Below the pieces are notes generated by a model. It made no database searches, was not told the origin of the DNA, and saw only the letters and a list, made by a program, of their open reading frames with translations. DNA of 64,000 nt. Source: Streptomyces flaveus. Lineage in GTDB: Bacteria > Actinomycetota > Actinomycetes > Streptomycetales > Streptomycetaceae. Shown piece after piece: positions 1 through 8,683 of the stretch; positions within the stretch are counted from its first letter, which is position 1, and the number at the start of each line of letters is the position of its first letter. A program made the position numbers and the translations under genes. The stretch is from NCBI RefSeq assembly GCF_014647675.1, contig NZ_BMPQ01000004.1:1-64000 (forward strand), written 5' to 3'.

Positions 1-392
1 ACGGCGGGGAGTGAGAGGCGGCGAAATGCCAGGTCCAGGCACGCGCGGCCCGCCTCGCCGGCGATGCCACGGCCTTGGGCCCGTGGGTGCAGGGCGAAAC
101 CGAGGTCAACCCCGTGCTGAGCCCGATTGCGCAGTCCTGCCCGGCCGAGAAACGCGTGCGTTGCGGCGTCCCTGACCGCGAAGTCGCCGTAGCCGTGTCT
201 GGTCCAGTGGACGGCGTGGTCGTCGCACATGGCCTCGGCCGCGGTTCGGCTGTCCGCCCGGCCGGTCGCCAGCCATCGCATGACGCTGTCCTGGCTGACC
301 ACGGCCTCAAAGAGATCGTCGCTGTCCCCGCGGCGGATCGGCTCCATCACAAGCTTCTGGGTGCGCAGAACGGGTCCGCTTAACCGGGCCAC
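1..392 (-). CDS. GNAT family N-acetyltransferase (C-terminus outside window)
   Basis: The reading frame runs from a GTG at 392 off the left edge, so only about 130 N-terminal residues are present. The start is supported by an AGGAG seven bases upstream and by the typical GNAT opening (LRTQKLVMEPI). The acetyl-CoA pyrophosphate-binding motif A is visible near the cut end as AQGRGIAGEAGRA, after a beta strand GVDLGFALHP. Members transfer acetyl groups from acetyl-CoA to amines or protein N-termini; the substrate cannot be read from sequence. It is probably transcribed alone, because the upstream gene ends 210 bp away and no operon partner is visible. Confidence 0.8.
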   Translation of the reverse strand, partial: MARLSGPVLRTQKLVMEPIRRGDSDDLFEAVVSQDSVMRWLATGRADSRTAAEAMCDDHAVHWTRHGYGDFAVRDAATHAFLGRAGLRNRAQHGVDLGFALHPRAQGRGIAGEAGRACLDLAFRRLSLPA

Positions 393-602
393 TCGGCAAC
401 TCCTCTCGACCAAGGACTGAAGGAGCGTACCCGGCGACTCTTTGGAGCGATCGAGAAGCAGTGACCTATCCAGTCACGGCGCTAGACCACCAAGCGTGAC
501 CCAGGTCACTCAAACATCGCTGACATCGCTCAATCTTCGCTGCGAAAGGTCACGAGTCGCACTGACTGACACCGACTGCATGTGCCGCCGACCGGTGTGC
601 TG

Positions 603-1043
603 TTACCGCAGGGTGTACTCGCACATGTGCTTGCCGTCGGCACCACCCGGGTTCTCGGCGACCTTCTTCCCATCGACGGTGATTGAGCAAGGAGCAACGC
701 CGAGCTGGCCGTTGGACAGCATCACGGGCCCTGGCACGACGGACACGGTGGTCCCGACCTTGCGTTGGGTGCTGCTCAAGGTGAGCTGGTCCGACTTCTT
801 CCACGGCAGCGTGATCTGCTCGAAGTGGTTCGTGTCGAGGTTGTAGGCGACGCGCGACTTGCCCTTTCCGCCGACTTCGAAGGTGACCTCGTACGTCTTG
901 TCCTGGCCATCGGAGGCCGGCTTCGACGACGTGGGCGTGCTCTTGCCGGCGCGCTCCGTTTTGCCGTCATCACCACTGCCGCCGCACGCGGTCATCAGCC
1001 CGGCTGCCGCGATGAGCGCCGTTATGGTCGTTGCCCTGCGCAT
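603..1043 (-). CDS. Small secreted lipoprotein, possibly MmpS-like
   Basis: A 146-residue lipoprotein. The ATG at 1043 was chosen over an upstream TTG because a GGGGAG lies seven bases before it and the signal peptide then starts properly with MRRATTITALIAAAG. The lipobox is LMTAC at about residues 17-21, followed by a Gly/Ser/Lys-rich linker. The mature domain is all-beta in pattern (YEVTFEVGGKG, QITLPWKK, QLGVAPCSITVDGK) and holds two cysteines near the C-terminus that could form a disulfide. The layout recalls MmpS-type accessory lipoproteins, but no MmpL partner is nearby. It should sit on the outer face of the membrane. Confidence 0.65.
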   Translation of the reverse strand: MRRATTITALIAAAGLMTACGGSGDDGKTERAGKSTPTSSKPASDGQDKTYEVTFEVGGKGKSRVAYNLDTNHFEQITLPWKKSDQLTLSSTQRKVGTTVSVVPGPVMLSNGQLGVAPCSITVDGKKVAENPGGADGKHMCEYTLR

Positions 1044-1383
1044 GCGTGTACTCCCCGTTGTGGGGATGTGACCTGCTGTGTTGAATGATCCCACCCTGAC
1101 TGGGCCTTCGGCCGGCGGGGTTCCCCTGGCCAACAACGATGCTCACAGTGGCCGACCGAAGATTCACCGGGAAGCTCCACACGGCGACCTCATGCAGGGC
1201 GGAGAGAGCGGCGTGCGTGGCGCAGCCACACACTGCCAGGAACGCCTGACGTCATCGACGCGTCGGTCGCGGGCGTCAATCTGCCGGGGCGGGTCGACTT
1301 CGGCATCGATGCCCTCGGCCAGTGGTGTATCGAGGCTTGTGGTCGCGGACCAGAGGAAGATGGCGACGACACGTCCGGCTGGT
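1044..1383. other. Intergenic stretch without a supported gene
   Basis: This lies between two minus-strand genes. Open frames exist on both strands, but none combines a ribosome binding site, full-length coding bias and a recognisable motif. A plus-strand frame around 1250-1350 has protein-like codon use for about 35 codons (VIDASVAGVNLPGR, then VDFGIDALGQWCIE), but it has no start and loses its bias downstream. It may be a gene scar or chance. Confidence 0.4.
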
Positions 1384-1878
1384 TCACCGGTCGGAGTCTC
1401 TCCAGAGCACTTCATTCCCGGACACCTTGTCCGTCGCACTCAGACCGAGCGCCTGTGCAATACGGATCGATGCCTCGTGCTGTGGATGGATGTGCGCGGT
1501 AAGGCCGTCCACGCCGTGTGCGCGCAGCCAGCCGGCCATGGCCAGTGCTCCCTCATGTCCGTAGCCGTTGCCCTGGTGGTCGCTGCCGATCACCCAGGCG
1601 AGTTCGGCCTCGATTCCGCCCGCGTTCGGGTGGTGGAGGGTGGCCTGAACGGTACCGACGAGCTGCCCGTCCGCGAGCCGCCGGAGCATCCAGTTCAGCC
1701 AGCCGTGCCTGCCGTCCGGGGACTGCCTGGCCGACTGCCGCCGGTACTTGGCTTCGAGCTCCTCAAGTGTGGACGGTGTCCCGCCAGTCCACTTGTGCAG
1801 TCGTACGTCGTCGAAGACCGACACGGCCTCCGGCGCGTGCTCGACCTGCAGCGGTTCGAGCTGGAGGCGTGAAGTCAT
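1384..1878 (-). CDS. GNAT family N-acetyltransferase (RimJ/RimL-like)
   Basis: A 164-residue acetyltransferase if started at the ATG at 1878; a TTG at 1965 would add 29 residues. The ATG is preferred because MTSRLQLEPLQ is the usual GNAT beginning, although no clear Shine-Dalgarno precedes it. Motif A is clear (AWVIGSDHQGNGYGHEGALAM), with the Q-G-N-G-Y-G loop that binds the acetyl-CoA pyrophosphate. The later HIHPQHEASIRIAQALG segment matches motif B of ribosomal-protein-type acetyltransferases (asparagine/histidine plus A-S-x-R-x-A). Substrate unknown. It is the second acetyltransferase within 2 kb. Confidence 0.8.
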   Translation of the reverse strand: MTSRLQLEPLQVEHAPEAVSVFDDVRLHKWTGGTPSTLEELEAKYRRQSARQSPDGRHGWLNWMLRRLADGQLVGTVQATLHHPNAGGIEAELAWVIGSDHQGNGYGHEGALAMAGWLRAHGVDGLTAHIHPQHEASIRIAQALGLSATDKVSGNEVLWRDSDR

Positions 1879-2547
1879 GACGAGAGTGGCGGTCGGCCAA
1901 GTGGCTGTGTCGGACACGGCACGGATCGTATCCGTCAAGACCTCCGTCTCACGCCGAGTTCCCAATCCCTGTCCGAAGGCTGGCTGTTCACGATCAAAGG
2001 CGCACAGCTACGCCTGCCGTCCCCGCTCTGGCGTCAACATCCGAGACGGGGTGGGTCTTCTGCTTGGCATGCGGTGAGCCTGTCGCGCCTCCGGACCCGC
2101 CGCCGTGCCCCGGTCCGGAACCGCAGCGGGGCAGGCTGACACAGTTGCCGTACCGGCCGCGCGAACACTGAGCGCCCCAACTGTGTGAGCAAGGCGCATA
2201 GTTGGTGGCCTCTTGCTTGTGTGCCCTGACCTGAGGGTTTGCACGATGGGAGCGCAGAGCTACGGATGGTTGCGCCCTTGTGGGGATATTGGGGTGTACA
2301 AACCATGGGTCGACTTTCCGTAACCGCTCGGGCCGACGGTCGCCACGAACTCTCCCCGCCACCCCTGCCCGTCCCCTGACACTGTTGGCGAGTTCAATCC
2401 GTCGCGTTGTGCGTAGCACTGCCGTGCGGGCTCTTCCGGATGAACTTTGCCGCCGGGGTGAGGGGCGGGCCTGAGACGGCCTTACTCGCTGAGTGCATGA
2501 CGGCATGGGTAGTGTCATCGGGCGTGGCGGCGACGGAGGGGGAGGCC
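1879..2547. other. Non-coding stretch between divergent genes
   Basis: This separates the minus-strand acetyltransferase from the plus-strand esterase. No frame here has a convincing start, bias and motif together. A short plus-strand frame near 2030-2170 has a FCLACGEPV-type Cys-x-x-Cys turn and ends in TGA, but it has no start codon with a ribosome binding site. Promoters for the two flanking genes should lie here; none could be assigned with confidence. Confidence 0.4.
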
Positions 2548-3789
2548 GTGTCTGGTGAGGTGACGAGTTGGTTGGCCCGGACCGCTTTACCTCTGAGCGG
2601 CCTGACCGCGGGCGTGTCCACTGCTGACCTCCAGCCGCTGAAGAGCATCCTCGACGGTGTGCGGATCGTGGGCTTGGGGGAGGCCACCCACGGGACGAGC
2701 GAGTTCTTCCAGCTCAAGCACCGCCTGCTGGAGTTCCTCGTCGAAGAGATGGGATTTTCGGTCCTGGCCATGGAGGCCAGCGCATCGGCCGGGCCGGCAG
2801 TGGACGCCTACGTCCGCCAAGGCGTCGGTGACGCCGCGGGGGTGCTGGCCGGGCTGGGGTTCTGGACCTGGCGGACCCGTGAGGTGCTCGGGATGATCGA
2901 ATGGATGCGCGCGTACAACCGGGGGCGCCCAGAAGATCAAAAGGTGCGTTTTGCAGGTATCGACCCGCAACAGTGCGGCGGCTCCCTGGCCGTGCTCGGC
3001 TCCTTCCTGCGCAAGGTGGCACCGGATCGCGAGGCCGGACTTCTCTCCCCGCTCCGCGTGCTCGCCAAGGCGTATCCGGGATCGCAACCTGATCCTCGGC
3101 GGCGCCTGGTGCAGGATGCAGAAGAACTGCTGGGGTTCCTCCGTGGACGCGGCCCCGGAGAGGCCGACGCTCTTCGGCATGCCCGAATTCTGGTGCAGGC
3201 CGCCGACTTGGTGACGCGAGCCAGGCAGCACACCAACCCGGAGCAGACCGTCTTCGCCGCACGCGACCGGTACATGGCCGAGGCCGTCGGGGAACTCCTC
3301 AATGATCCATCCACCAAGATCGCCCTCTGGGCTCACAACGGGCACATCACCAAGAGCCATTACGGTGGCGGGGTACCAGCGATGGGGCAGCACCTGCATA
3401 CACGGTACGGCGACGCCTACTACGCACTCGGCCTGCTGTTCGGCAGCGGCTCCTTCCGGGCCCGTCGGATGTGGCCCGGCCCTTGGTCTCGTCCCCGAGC
3501 CGGCGCCCTCGTCACCAACCGGATCGGCCCCGCCCGCCCGGACACCGTGGAAGCCCAGCTCGCCACCGCCAGTCCGGGCAACCACCTCGTGGACCTGCGC
3601 AGCGCAGCCAACGCGCCGACGGCAGTACGGGAGTGGCTCAACGGTCGGCATTGCATGCGAAGCTTCGGTGCCGTGGTGCCGCGCTGGTTTTATCGCTTCA
3701 ACCTGAGCCCTGCCTCCCTGGCCGAGGAGTACGACGGACTGGCCTACGTCGCAGTGTCGACCGGTTCCCAGCCTCTCGCGACCTCGTAG
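2548..3789 (+). CDS. Erythromycin esterase family protein
   Basis: A 413-residue protein of the erythromycin-esterase/succinoglycan-synthesis family. The GTG at 2548 was chosen because it is preceded by GGAGGGGGAGG; in-frame upstream starts would add an unrelated arginine/alanine-rich extension. The family signature GEATHGTSEFFQLKHRLLEFL is at about residues 44-64 and includes the catalytic-type histidine H48 and glutamate E45. A second conserved patch, ALWAHNGHITK, follows in the middle. Characterised Ere enzymes hydrolyse the macrolactone ring of macrolides, but many members act on other substrates, so macrolide inactivation is inference. No signal peptide is seen, so it is probably cytoplasmic. 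Confidence 0.82.
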   Translation: MSGEVTSWLARTALPLSGLTAGVSTADLQPLKSILDGVRIVGLGEATHGTSEFFQLKHRLLEFLVEEMGFSVLAMEASASAGPAVDAYVRQGVGDAAGVLAGLGFWTWRTREVLGMIEWMRAYNRGRPEDQKVRFAGIDPQQCGGSLAVLGSFLRKVAPDREAGLLSPLRVLAKAYPGSQPDPRRRLVQDAEELLGFLRGRGPGEADALRHARILVQAADLVTRARQHTNPEQTVFAARDRYMAEAVGELLNDPSTKIALWAHNGHITKSHYGGGVPAMGQHLHTRYGDAYYALGLLFGSGSFRARRMWPGPWSRPRAGALVTNRIGPARPDTVEAQLATASPGNHLVDLRSAANAPTAVREWLNGRHCMRSFGAVVPRWFYRFNLSPASLAEEYDGLAYVAVSTGSQPLATS

Positions 3790-3883
3790 ACGCCCCCATC
3801 CCCGCGTCACGTTGAGCCCCAGGCTTCGCCAACAGTGTCGTCCCCTCCCCAAAGGCTGTCCCCCTCGACGCCACCTCGGTCGG

Positions 3884-4639
3884 TCAGCCCTCCCGGCTCT
3901 CCGCCTTGAGGTGCGTGGCGAAGAAGCCGTCGATGCGTTGCCAGGCGTCGACGGCGGACTCCGGGTGCGGTCTGATTCCGGCGACGCGCGTCAGTGGACG
4001 CAGGGCGCGTGGCCCGACCTCGGCGTCGTTCAGGAAGGAGTGGCCGGCCTCCGGATACTCCTTGACGTCGTGGACGATGCCGAGCCGGTCGAGTGACGCC
4101 TCCAGGTCGGAGGCCGCGCCCTTCAGCGTCCGGTCGCGGGCTCCGTAACTCGCGACTACGGGGCAGGAACCGGTGAGCGCCCGTTCGGGATGCTTCGGCA
4201 GGCGGCCGTAGTTGACGGAGGCGGCGTCGAAGTCGCCGCCGGCCACGGCGAGGAGGGCGAAGGAACCGCCCATGCAGAAGCCGATGATGCCGATCCGCCC
4301 GGTGCAGTCGGGATCCCGGGCGAGGTGGGTACGGGCCGCCTCGATGTCATGGAAGGCTCGGCCGCGTCCGGACAGGGCGGCCCTGAAAGTCGGCACCAGG
4401 CAGCGTACGGCCCCTCCGTCGGTGAACAGGTCGGGCATGACGACGAGGTACCCGGCTCTCGCCAGTCGTTCCGCCTGACGGTGCATCACATCGTTGACGC
4501 CCAGCGCCTCATGGATCACGACGACACCGGGCCAGGGGCCCGGCCCGGTGGGCCGGGTGAGATGGCCTCTGAGCTGACGGGAGCCGCCGAGGGCGGCGCT
4601 GAACTCGGTGAGATCGACGGTGGTGGTCGTGACGGGCAC
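3884..4639 (-). CDS. Dienelactone hydrolase family alpha/beta hydrolase
   Basis: A 251-residue alpha/beta hydrolase started at the GTG at 4639, which has GGAGG five bases upstream. The dienelactone-hydrolase catalytic set is visible: nucleophile C122 in GFCMGG, D169 in YGARDR, H200 in EAGHSF, and the accessory glutamate E44 in VIHEALGVND. Family enzymes hydrolyse cyclic enol-lactones in chloroaromatic degradation, though many Streptomyces paralogues have unknown ester substrates. It lies 34 bp downstream of the lipoprotein gene on the same strand, so the two may be co-transcribed. It converges on the erythromycin-esterase-type gene. Confidence 0.85.
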   Translation of the reverse strand: MPVTTTTVDLTEFSAALGGSRQLRGHLTRPTGPGPWPGVVVIHEALGVNDVMHRQAERLARAGYLVVMPDLFTDGGAVRCLVPTFRAALSGRGRAFHDIEAARTHLARDPDCTGRIGIIGFCMGGSFALLAVAGGDFDAASVNYGRLPKHPERALTGSCPVVASYGARDRTLKGAASDLEASLDRLGIVHDVKEYPEAGHSFLNDAEVGPRALRPLTRVAGIRPHPESAVDAWQRIDGFFATHLKAESREG

Positions 4640-4673
4640 GCTGTCCTCCAGGGGAGGGTGGGGGCGGGACGGC

Positions 4674-5315
4674 TTACGGCGCGATGAAGGGCTGGACGCG
4701 CTTGCGGTAGTCCTTGGGCCACACTTCGTTGTAGTACTTGTTCTTGTCCTCGCCCTCCGAGGTGTAGATGTACACCGGGCATTCGTCGGACTTGGCCTCA
4801 CCGTTGTACTCGTGCAGTGCCTTGCCCGTCCGCGCTTCGACGACCTTCAGCTGGTACGAGGTGTTGTACGTGCTTATCTTCAGCGGCTTGCCGTCCTCGG
4901 TCTCCATGTCGCACACCTTGCCGGTCGCGGTCGCCTTGGTGCGCTCGACGCAGACGACCAGTTCGGCGGCGGCCGGCTTGTCGGAGTAGCCGAGGAACCA
5001 GCCCTTGGGGAAATCTCCGGCGGGCGGCTCGAACTGCGACCAGTCGTCGCCGGGGTTGTTCATGAGTATCGCCGGGTGCACGGTCTTCTTCGTACGGTCG
5101 TAGGCGGGCATCCCCGAGAAGCCGAGCCCGTCCTTGCACACCCGCTCCAGGTCCAGGACGGAGTCCGGCACCTCCGGCCCGTCCGCTGCCGAACCCTTTG
5201 ACTGCGATGTGCCGGCACCCACTTCCGAGCTTTCGGTGAGCGACGAGCATCCGCACAGGACCACACCCAGAAGCCCGGCGGTGACCAGAATCGAAGACCT
5301 TGAAGGCATAGACAT
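4674..5315 (-). CDS. Secreted lipoprotein of unknown function
   Basis: A 213-residue lipoprotein. The ATG at 5315 is preceded by a GGGGGG tract eight bases upstream and opens a standard signal peptide (MSMPSRSSILVTAGLLGVVL) ending in the lipobox VLCGC. The mature region starts with a Ser/Gly/Thr-rich linker and continues into a charged domain with four further cysteines (VCKDGLGF, LVVCVERTK, GKVCDMETED, SDECPVYIY), so disulfides are likely. No family was recognised. It shares its direction with the dienelactone hydrolase gene 34 bp downstream. A perfect inverted repeat lies 32 bp upstream of its start and could control it. Confidence 0.7.
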   Translation of the reverse strand: MSMPSRSSILVTAGLLGVVLCGCSSLTESSEVGAGTSQSKGSAADGPEVPDSVLDLERVCKDGLGFSGMPAYDRTKKTVHPAILMNNPGDDWSQFEPPAGDFPKGWFLGYSDKPAAAELVVCVERTKATATGKVCDMETEDGKPLKISTYNTSYQLKVVEARTGKALHEYNGEAKSDECPVYIYTSEGEDKNKYYNEVWPKDYRKRVQPFIAP

Positions 5316-5346
5316 TGGGAACCCCCCATCGAAGAAAGAACAGCAG

Positions 5347-5373
5347 CAGGGCATGTCCCCCGGACATGCCCTG
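5347..5373. promoter_or_regulatory. Perfect 12-bp inverted repeat upstream of lipoprotein gene
   Basis: CAGGGCATGTCC and its exact complement GGACATGCCCTG are separated by three C residues. The repeat lies 32 bp before the start of the lipoprotein gene, in the divergent region shared with the LAL regulator gene. It could be an operator for a dimeric repressor or a 5'-UTR hairpin; no U-tract follows, so a terminator is less likely. Confidence 0.5.
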
Positions 5374-5422
5374 TCCCCCCTACCTGCTGGAGAAGAGCGT
5401 GCCGTGCGACTCGGCCGCGGGC

Positions 5423-5441
5423 ATGGGGGATGAGCCCCCAT
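5423..5441. promoter_or_regulatory. Short inverted repeat in divergent promoter region
   Basis: ATGGGGG and CCCCCAT arms flank a five-base loop. It lies midway between the divergent lipoprotein and LAL regulator genes. Its function is unknown; a hairpin or operator are both possible. Confidence 0.35.
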
Positions 5442-5550
5442 CTAGTGGTGCGGCCCCTGTGACTCGTGGGTATTACGCTGTCTGAACTCGCTCGAAGGAG
5501 CATTCGAGGGGGCGGCCGGGGCATCCCGGAAGAGGGCGCAGGGGGCCTGA

Positions 5551-8500
5551 GTGTCGTCGTTGTCGTCACCGACGCTGATTGGCAGAGGACCGGAGCTGGA
5601 CCTGCTGACCGAGGCAGGCCGGTCGGCGGGCGAAGGGCGGGGCTCGTCGGTGTTCGTGCTGGGCGAGCCGGGCATCGGCAAGTCGCGCCTGGTCGAGGAG
5701 GCCGCGGCCACCGCCGTTCGCGCCGGGTTACGGGTGCTGCGCGGGCGGGCCGCGTCCGCCGGGCGCGCGGTGCCGTTGCGCCCGCTGGCGGAGGCCGTGT
5801 TCTCCGGACTGCGGGGTGAAGGGGCGCCCGCGGACGGGGACTTGGGCCCCTACGAACCGCTGCTGTCGCGGCTGTGCGGGCTGGCGCCGCAGGACGGTGC
5901 GCCGCTGGTGGGCTACGCCGAGGCGGTGCTGCGGCTCCTGGGTGTCCTCGGACGCACCGGCGGCTGCGTGCTGGTGCTGGAGGACCTGCACGACGCGGAC
6001 GCCGACACGCTGACCATCGTCGACTACCTCACGGACAACCTCCCCGGCCAGCGTGCCGTCCTGCTGGCCACCCTGCGCGGTGGGCCCGGACCCGCCCTCG
6101 ACCTCGCCGAGGCCGCGGCCTCCCGCCGTACGGCCCGCACCGTGCGCCTCGCCCGCCTCAAGCCCGCCCACACCGCGGAACTGGCCGCCCGCTGTCTGGG
6201 CCACGACGACGCGGGCGCGGTACCGGCGGCCGTACTGGACCGGCTGCACGCCGTCTCCGACGGCGTCCCCTTCGTGGTGGAGGAACTGCTGCGAGCCATG
6301 GTCGACAGCGGCGATCTCGTCCAGCGGCAGCGCGCCGGCTGGACGGTGACCGGCGCGCTGAACGCCGGAGTACCCGCGACGGTCGCCGCCGCCGTCCTTC
6401 AGCGCGTGGACCACCTGGAACCGCCCGGAGTCGCGCTCCTGGAAGCGGCGGCCGTCCTGGGCAGGCGCTTCCCCGTGGACATCGCCGCCCGTGTCGCCGG
6501 ACTCGACCGGCCGACGGCGCACCGCCAGCTGCGGCACGCGGCACGCGCCCACCTGGTCGCCGACGGCACCACCCACGGCCCCACCGCGGAGCAGCCCGGC
6601 TGGCACACCTTCCGCCACGCCCTGACCGCCGATGCCATCGCCCACCGGCTGCTGCCCGCGGAACGGGCGGCGCTCTGTCTCGCCGCCGCCGACGCCATCG
6701 AGTCCGCCCACGCGAGCCACGCGACCGAGTCCGCCGACGCGTCGGAGCGGGGGACGGGAGGCGCAGGCCGGCCCGGCGAGCCCCACGGTCTGATCGGCGG
6801 TGACTCGGGCGACGACCTGTATCGCCTGGCCGCCGAGCTGTGCGTCGCCGGCGGGCAGCGGGCACGGGCGGCCGTACTGCTCACCCGGGCCGGCCGGCAG
6901 GCGGTCCAGCGGGGCGCCCTGCTGACCGCGGTGGAACTCCTCGACCGGGGCCTGGAGTTGACCGCCGACGCCACGGACGCCCCGCCCGAGGCCGTGGCCC
7001 GGCTGCTGGAGGAACTGCTGAGGACACTCGTCCTCACGGGCGACGTCCAGCGCGTCCCGGAACTCGGCGACCGGCTGGACCACATTCTGACCGCGTGGGG
7101 CGCGCCGCCCGCCCGGCGAGCCGCGGGTTTCCTGACGCAGGCCGGGGCCGCGGCCACCGTCCAGCGCTGGGAGGAGGGACTGACCGCCGTCCGGCGGGCG
7201 CGGGAGCTGCTCGGCGCCGAGCCCGACCCGGCGTCCCGCGCGGCCCTGGACGCGGTCGCCGCGCACCTGATGCTCAACTCGCAGCGCCCGGACCGGCTGG
7301 AGAGCGCCAGGGCCTTGGCCGAAGGGTCCGTGGCGACCGCCGAAGCGGTCGGGCTGCCGGAAGTGAGCTGCAAGGCGCTGAACATGCTCGGGTACTGCCT
7401 GAGGCCCCTGGACCTGGCCGAGTCGGAAAAGGTGTTCGAACGCCTGGTGGCCACGGCCGAGACCCATGGGCTGCCGGTCTGGCGGATACGCGGCCTGCTG
7501 GAACTCGGCGCGCTCGACCGGGTCCGCTTCACCGGGATAGAGCGGCTGCTGGCCGCGCGGAAGGCGGCCGACGAGACCGGCGCGGTGCTGATGACGGCCT
7601 GGGCCGACATGCATCTGACGCTCGCCCATGTGCTGCGCGACGACCTGGACGCGGCCGCGGATTCCGCCCGGCGGCTCCGGGTGACGGCTCGCAGACTGCG
7701 GCTGGACGAAGTGGAGCTGCTCGGTGCCGGAGTGGACGGCATCATCGCCGCCGTCCGTGGGGAGCGGGAGAAACTCCAGACCGCGCTGCACGTCCTTCAG
7801 AACGCACTGGCCGGCGGGAGTGCCGGAGCAGTCTGGGGCTACGCCGACACCTCGGTGTGGGGCTGGGCCCAGGGCATCTGCTCCCTGCTGCGGGAGGAAC
7901 ACGACCGGGCGATGGCCGAGTTCACCGACGCGGACCAGGTCATGAAGGCACTGCCCAGCACCCGGGGAGTCACCGGTTTCCTGGGCCCGTACCTGCTCCT
8001 GCGGACCGTACGGGGCGCGGCCGGCTGGGCGGAGCTGGACGGGGCCGTCGCCGGCCGGCTCTCCGAGGCCCACTCGGACCGGCCCTACGTCGGCTGGTCC
8101 CGGGCCGTGCTGCTGGGCCGCGAAGGCCGCGCCGCCGAGGCCGCCAAGGCGGCCGAGGAGGCCCTGGCCGGGACGGACGTCATACCCCTGGCCCGCCACC
8201 TGTGTCTGCGCCTGGGCGCTCAGGCGGCACTCACCGACAACTGGGGGAGGCCCGTCGAGTGGCTGCGCACCGCCGAGCACTTCTTCCACGACCGGGGCAC
8301 GACACGGGTGTCGGCAGCCTGCCGCGCCCTGCTACGGGAAGCGGGCTCTCCCGTACCCCGCCGCCGCGAGGGCCACGACACGATTCCGCAGGAGCTGCGG
8401 CGGGCGGGGGTGACAGCCCGGGAGTACGAGGTGCTGCGCCTGCTCGGCCGGGGGCTCGGCAACCAGGAGATCGCCGAGCAGCTCTTCCTCTCGCCACGCA

Positions 8501-8598
8501 CCGTCGAAAAGCACCTGGCGAGCCTCCGCGACCGCACCGGCCAGAACAGCAGGGCCGCCCTGCGTACCCTGGCTCGCCGGTACGCGCACGGGCAGTGA
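5551..8598 (+). CDS. LAL-type LuxR family transcriptional regulator with AAA ATPase domain
   Basis: A 1015-residue regulator of the large ATP-binding LuxR (LAL/MalT-like) class. The GTG start follows an AGGGGG five bases upstream. The N-terminal ATPase has Walker A GEPGIGKSR at 38-46 and Walker B VLVLEDLHDAD at about 140-150. A long helical middle (roughly 450-900) resembles TPR-like ligand-sensing regions. The C-terminal 65 residues are a LuxR HTH (VTAREYEVLRLLGRGLGNQE, then IAEQLFLSPRTVEKHL). Such proteins are pathway-specific or global activators switched by ATP and an inducer. It converges on the peptide-export locus, ending 86 bp from the second ABC gene; control of that locus is possible but unproven. 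Confidence 0.9.
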   Translation: MSSLSSPTLIGRGPELDLLTEAGRSAGEGRGSSVFVLGEPGIGKSRLVEEAAATAVRAGLRVLRGRAASAGRAVPLRPLAEAVFSGLRGEGAPADGDLGPYEPLLSRLCGLAPQDGAPLVGYAEAVLRLLGVLGRTGGCVLVLEDLHDADADTLTIVDYLTDNLPGQRAVLLATLRGGPGPALDLAEAAASRRTARTVRLARLKPAHTAELAARCLGHDDAGAVPAAVLDRLHAVSDGVPFVVEELLRAMVDSGDLVQRQRAGWTVTGALNAGVPATVAAAVLQRVDHLEPPGVALLEAAAVLGRRFPVDIAARVAGLDRPTAHRQLRHAARAHLVADGTTHGPTAEQPGWHTFRHALTADAIAHRLLPAERAALCLAAADAIESAHASHATESADASERGTGGAGRPGEPHGLIGGDSGDDLYRLAAELCVAGGQRARAAVLLTRAGRQAVQRGALLTAVELLDRGLELTADATDAPPEAVARLLEELLRTLVLTGDVQRVPELGDRLDHILTAWGAPPARRAAGFLTQAGAAATVQRWEEGLTAVRRARELLGAEPDPASRAALDAVAAHLMLNSQRPDRLESARALAEGSVATAEAVGLPEVSCKALNMLGYCLRPLDLAESEKVFERLVATAETHGLPVWRIRGLLELGALDRVRFTGIERLLAARKAADETGAVLMTAWADMHLTLAHVLRDDLDAAADSARRLRVTARRLRLDEVELLGAGVDGIIAAVRGEREKLQTALHVLQNALAGGSAGAVWGYADTSVWGWAQGICSLLREEHDRAMAEFTDADQVMKALPSTRGVTGFLGPYLLLRTVRGAAGWAELDGAVAGRLSEAHSDRPYVGWSRAVLLGREGRAAEAAKAAEEALAGTDVIPLARHLCLRLGAQAALTDNWGRPVEWLRTAEHFFHDRGTTRVSAACRALLREAGSPVPRRREGHDTIPQELRRAGVTAREYEVLRLLGRGLGNQEIAEQLFLSPRTVEKHLASLRDRTGQNSRAALRTLARRYAHGQ

Positions 8599-8683
8599 CT
8601 CCGGTGCGCGCCGGCACCCGACCGCCCGGGGAACGCATCCCGGTGCCTGAATCCGCAGCGCCCGTACGGGACTTGGGTGGCGC

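Noticed and set aside
1250..1350. Protein-like plus-strand stretch in the gap before the acetyltransferase gene
   Set aside because: Only about 35 codons show bias, there is no start, and no family was recognised; kept as a note only.
2030..2170. Small plus-strand frame with a CLACG motif
   Set aside because: No start codon with a ribosome binding site and only one Cys pair; insufficient for a zinc-ribbon gene.
5728..8289. 853-codon minus-strand open frame within the LAL regulator gene
   Set aside because: Shadow frame; the plus-strand ATPase and LuxR motifs fix the coding strand.
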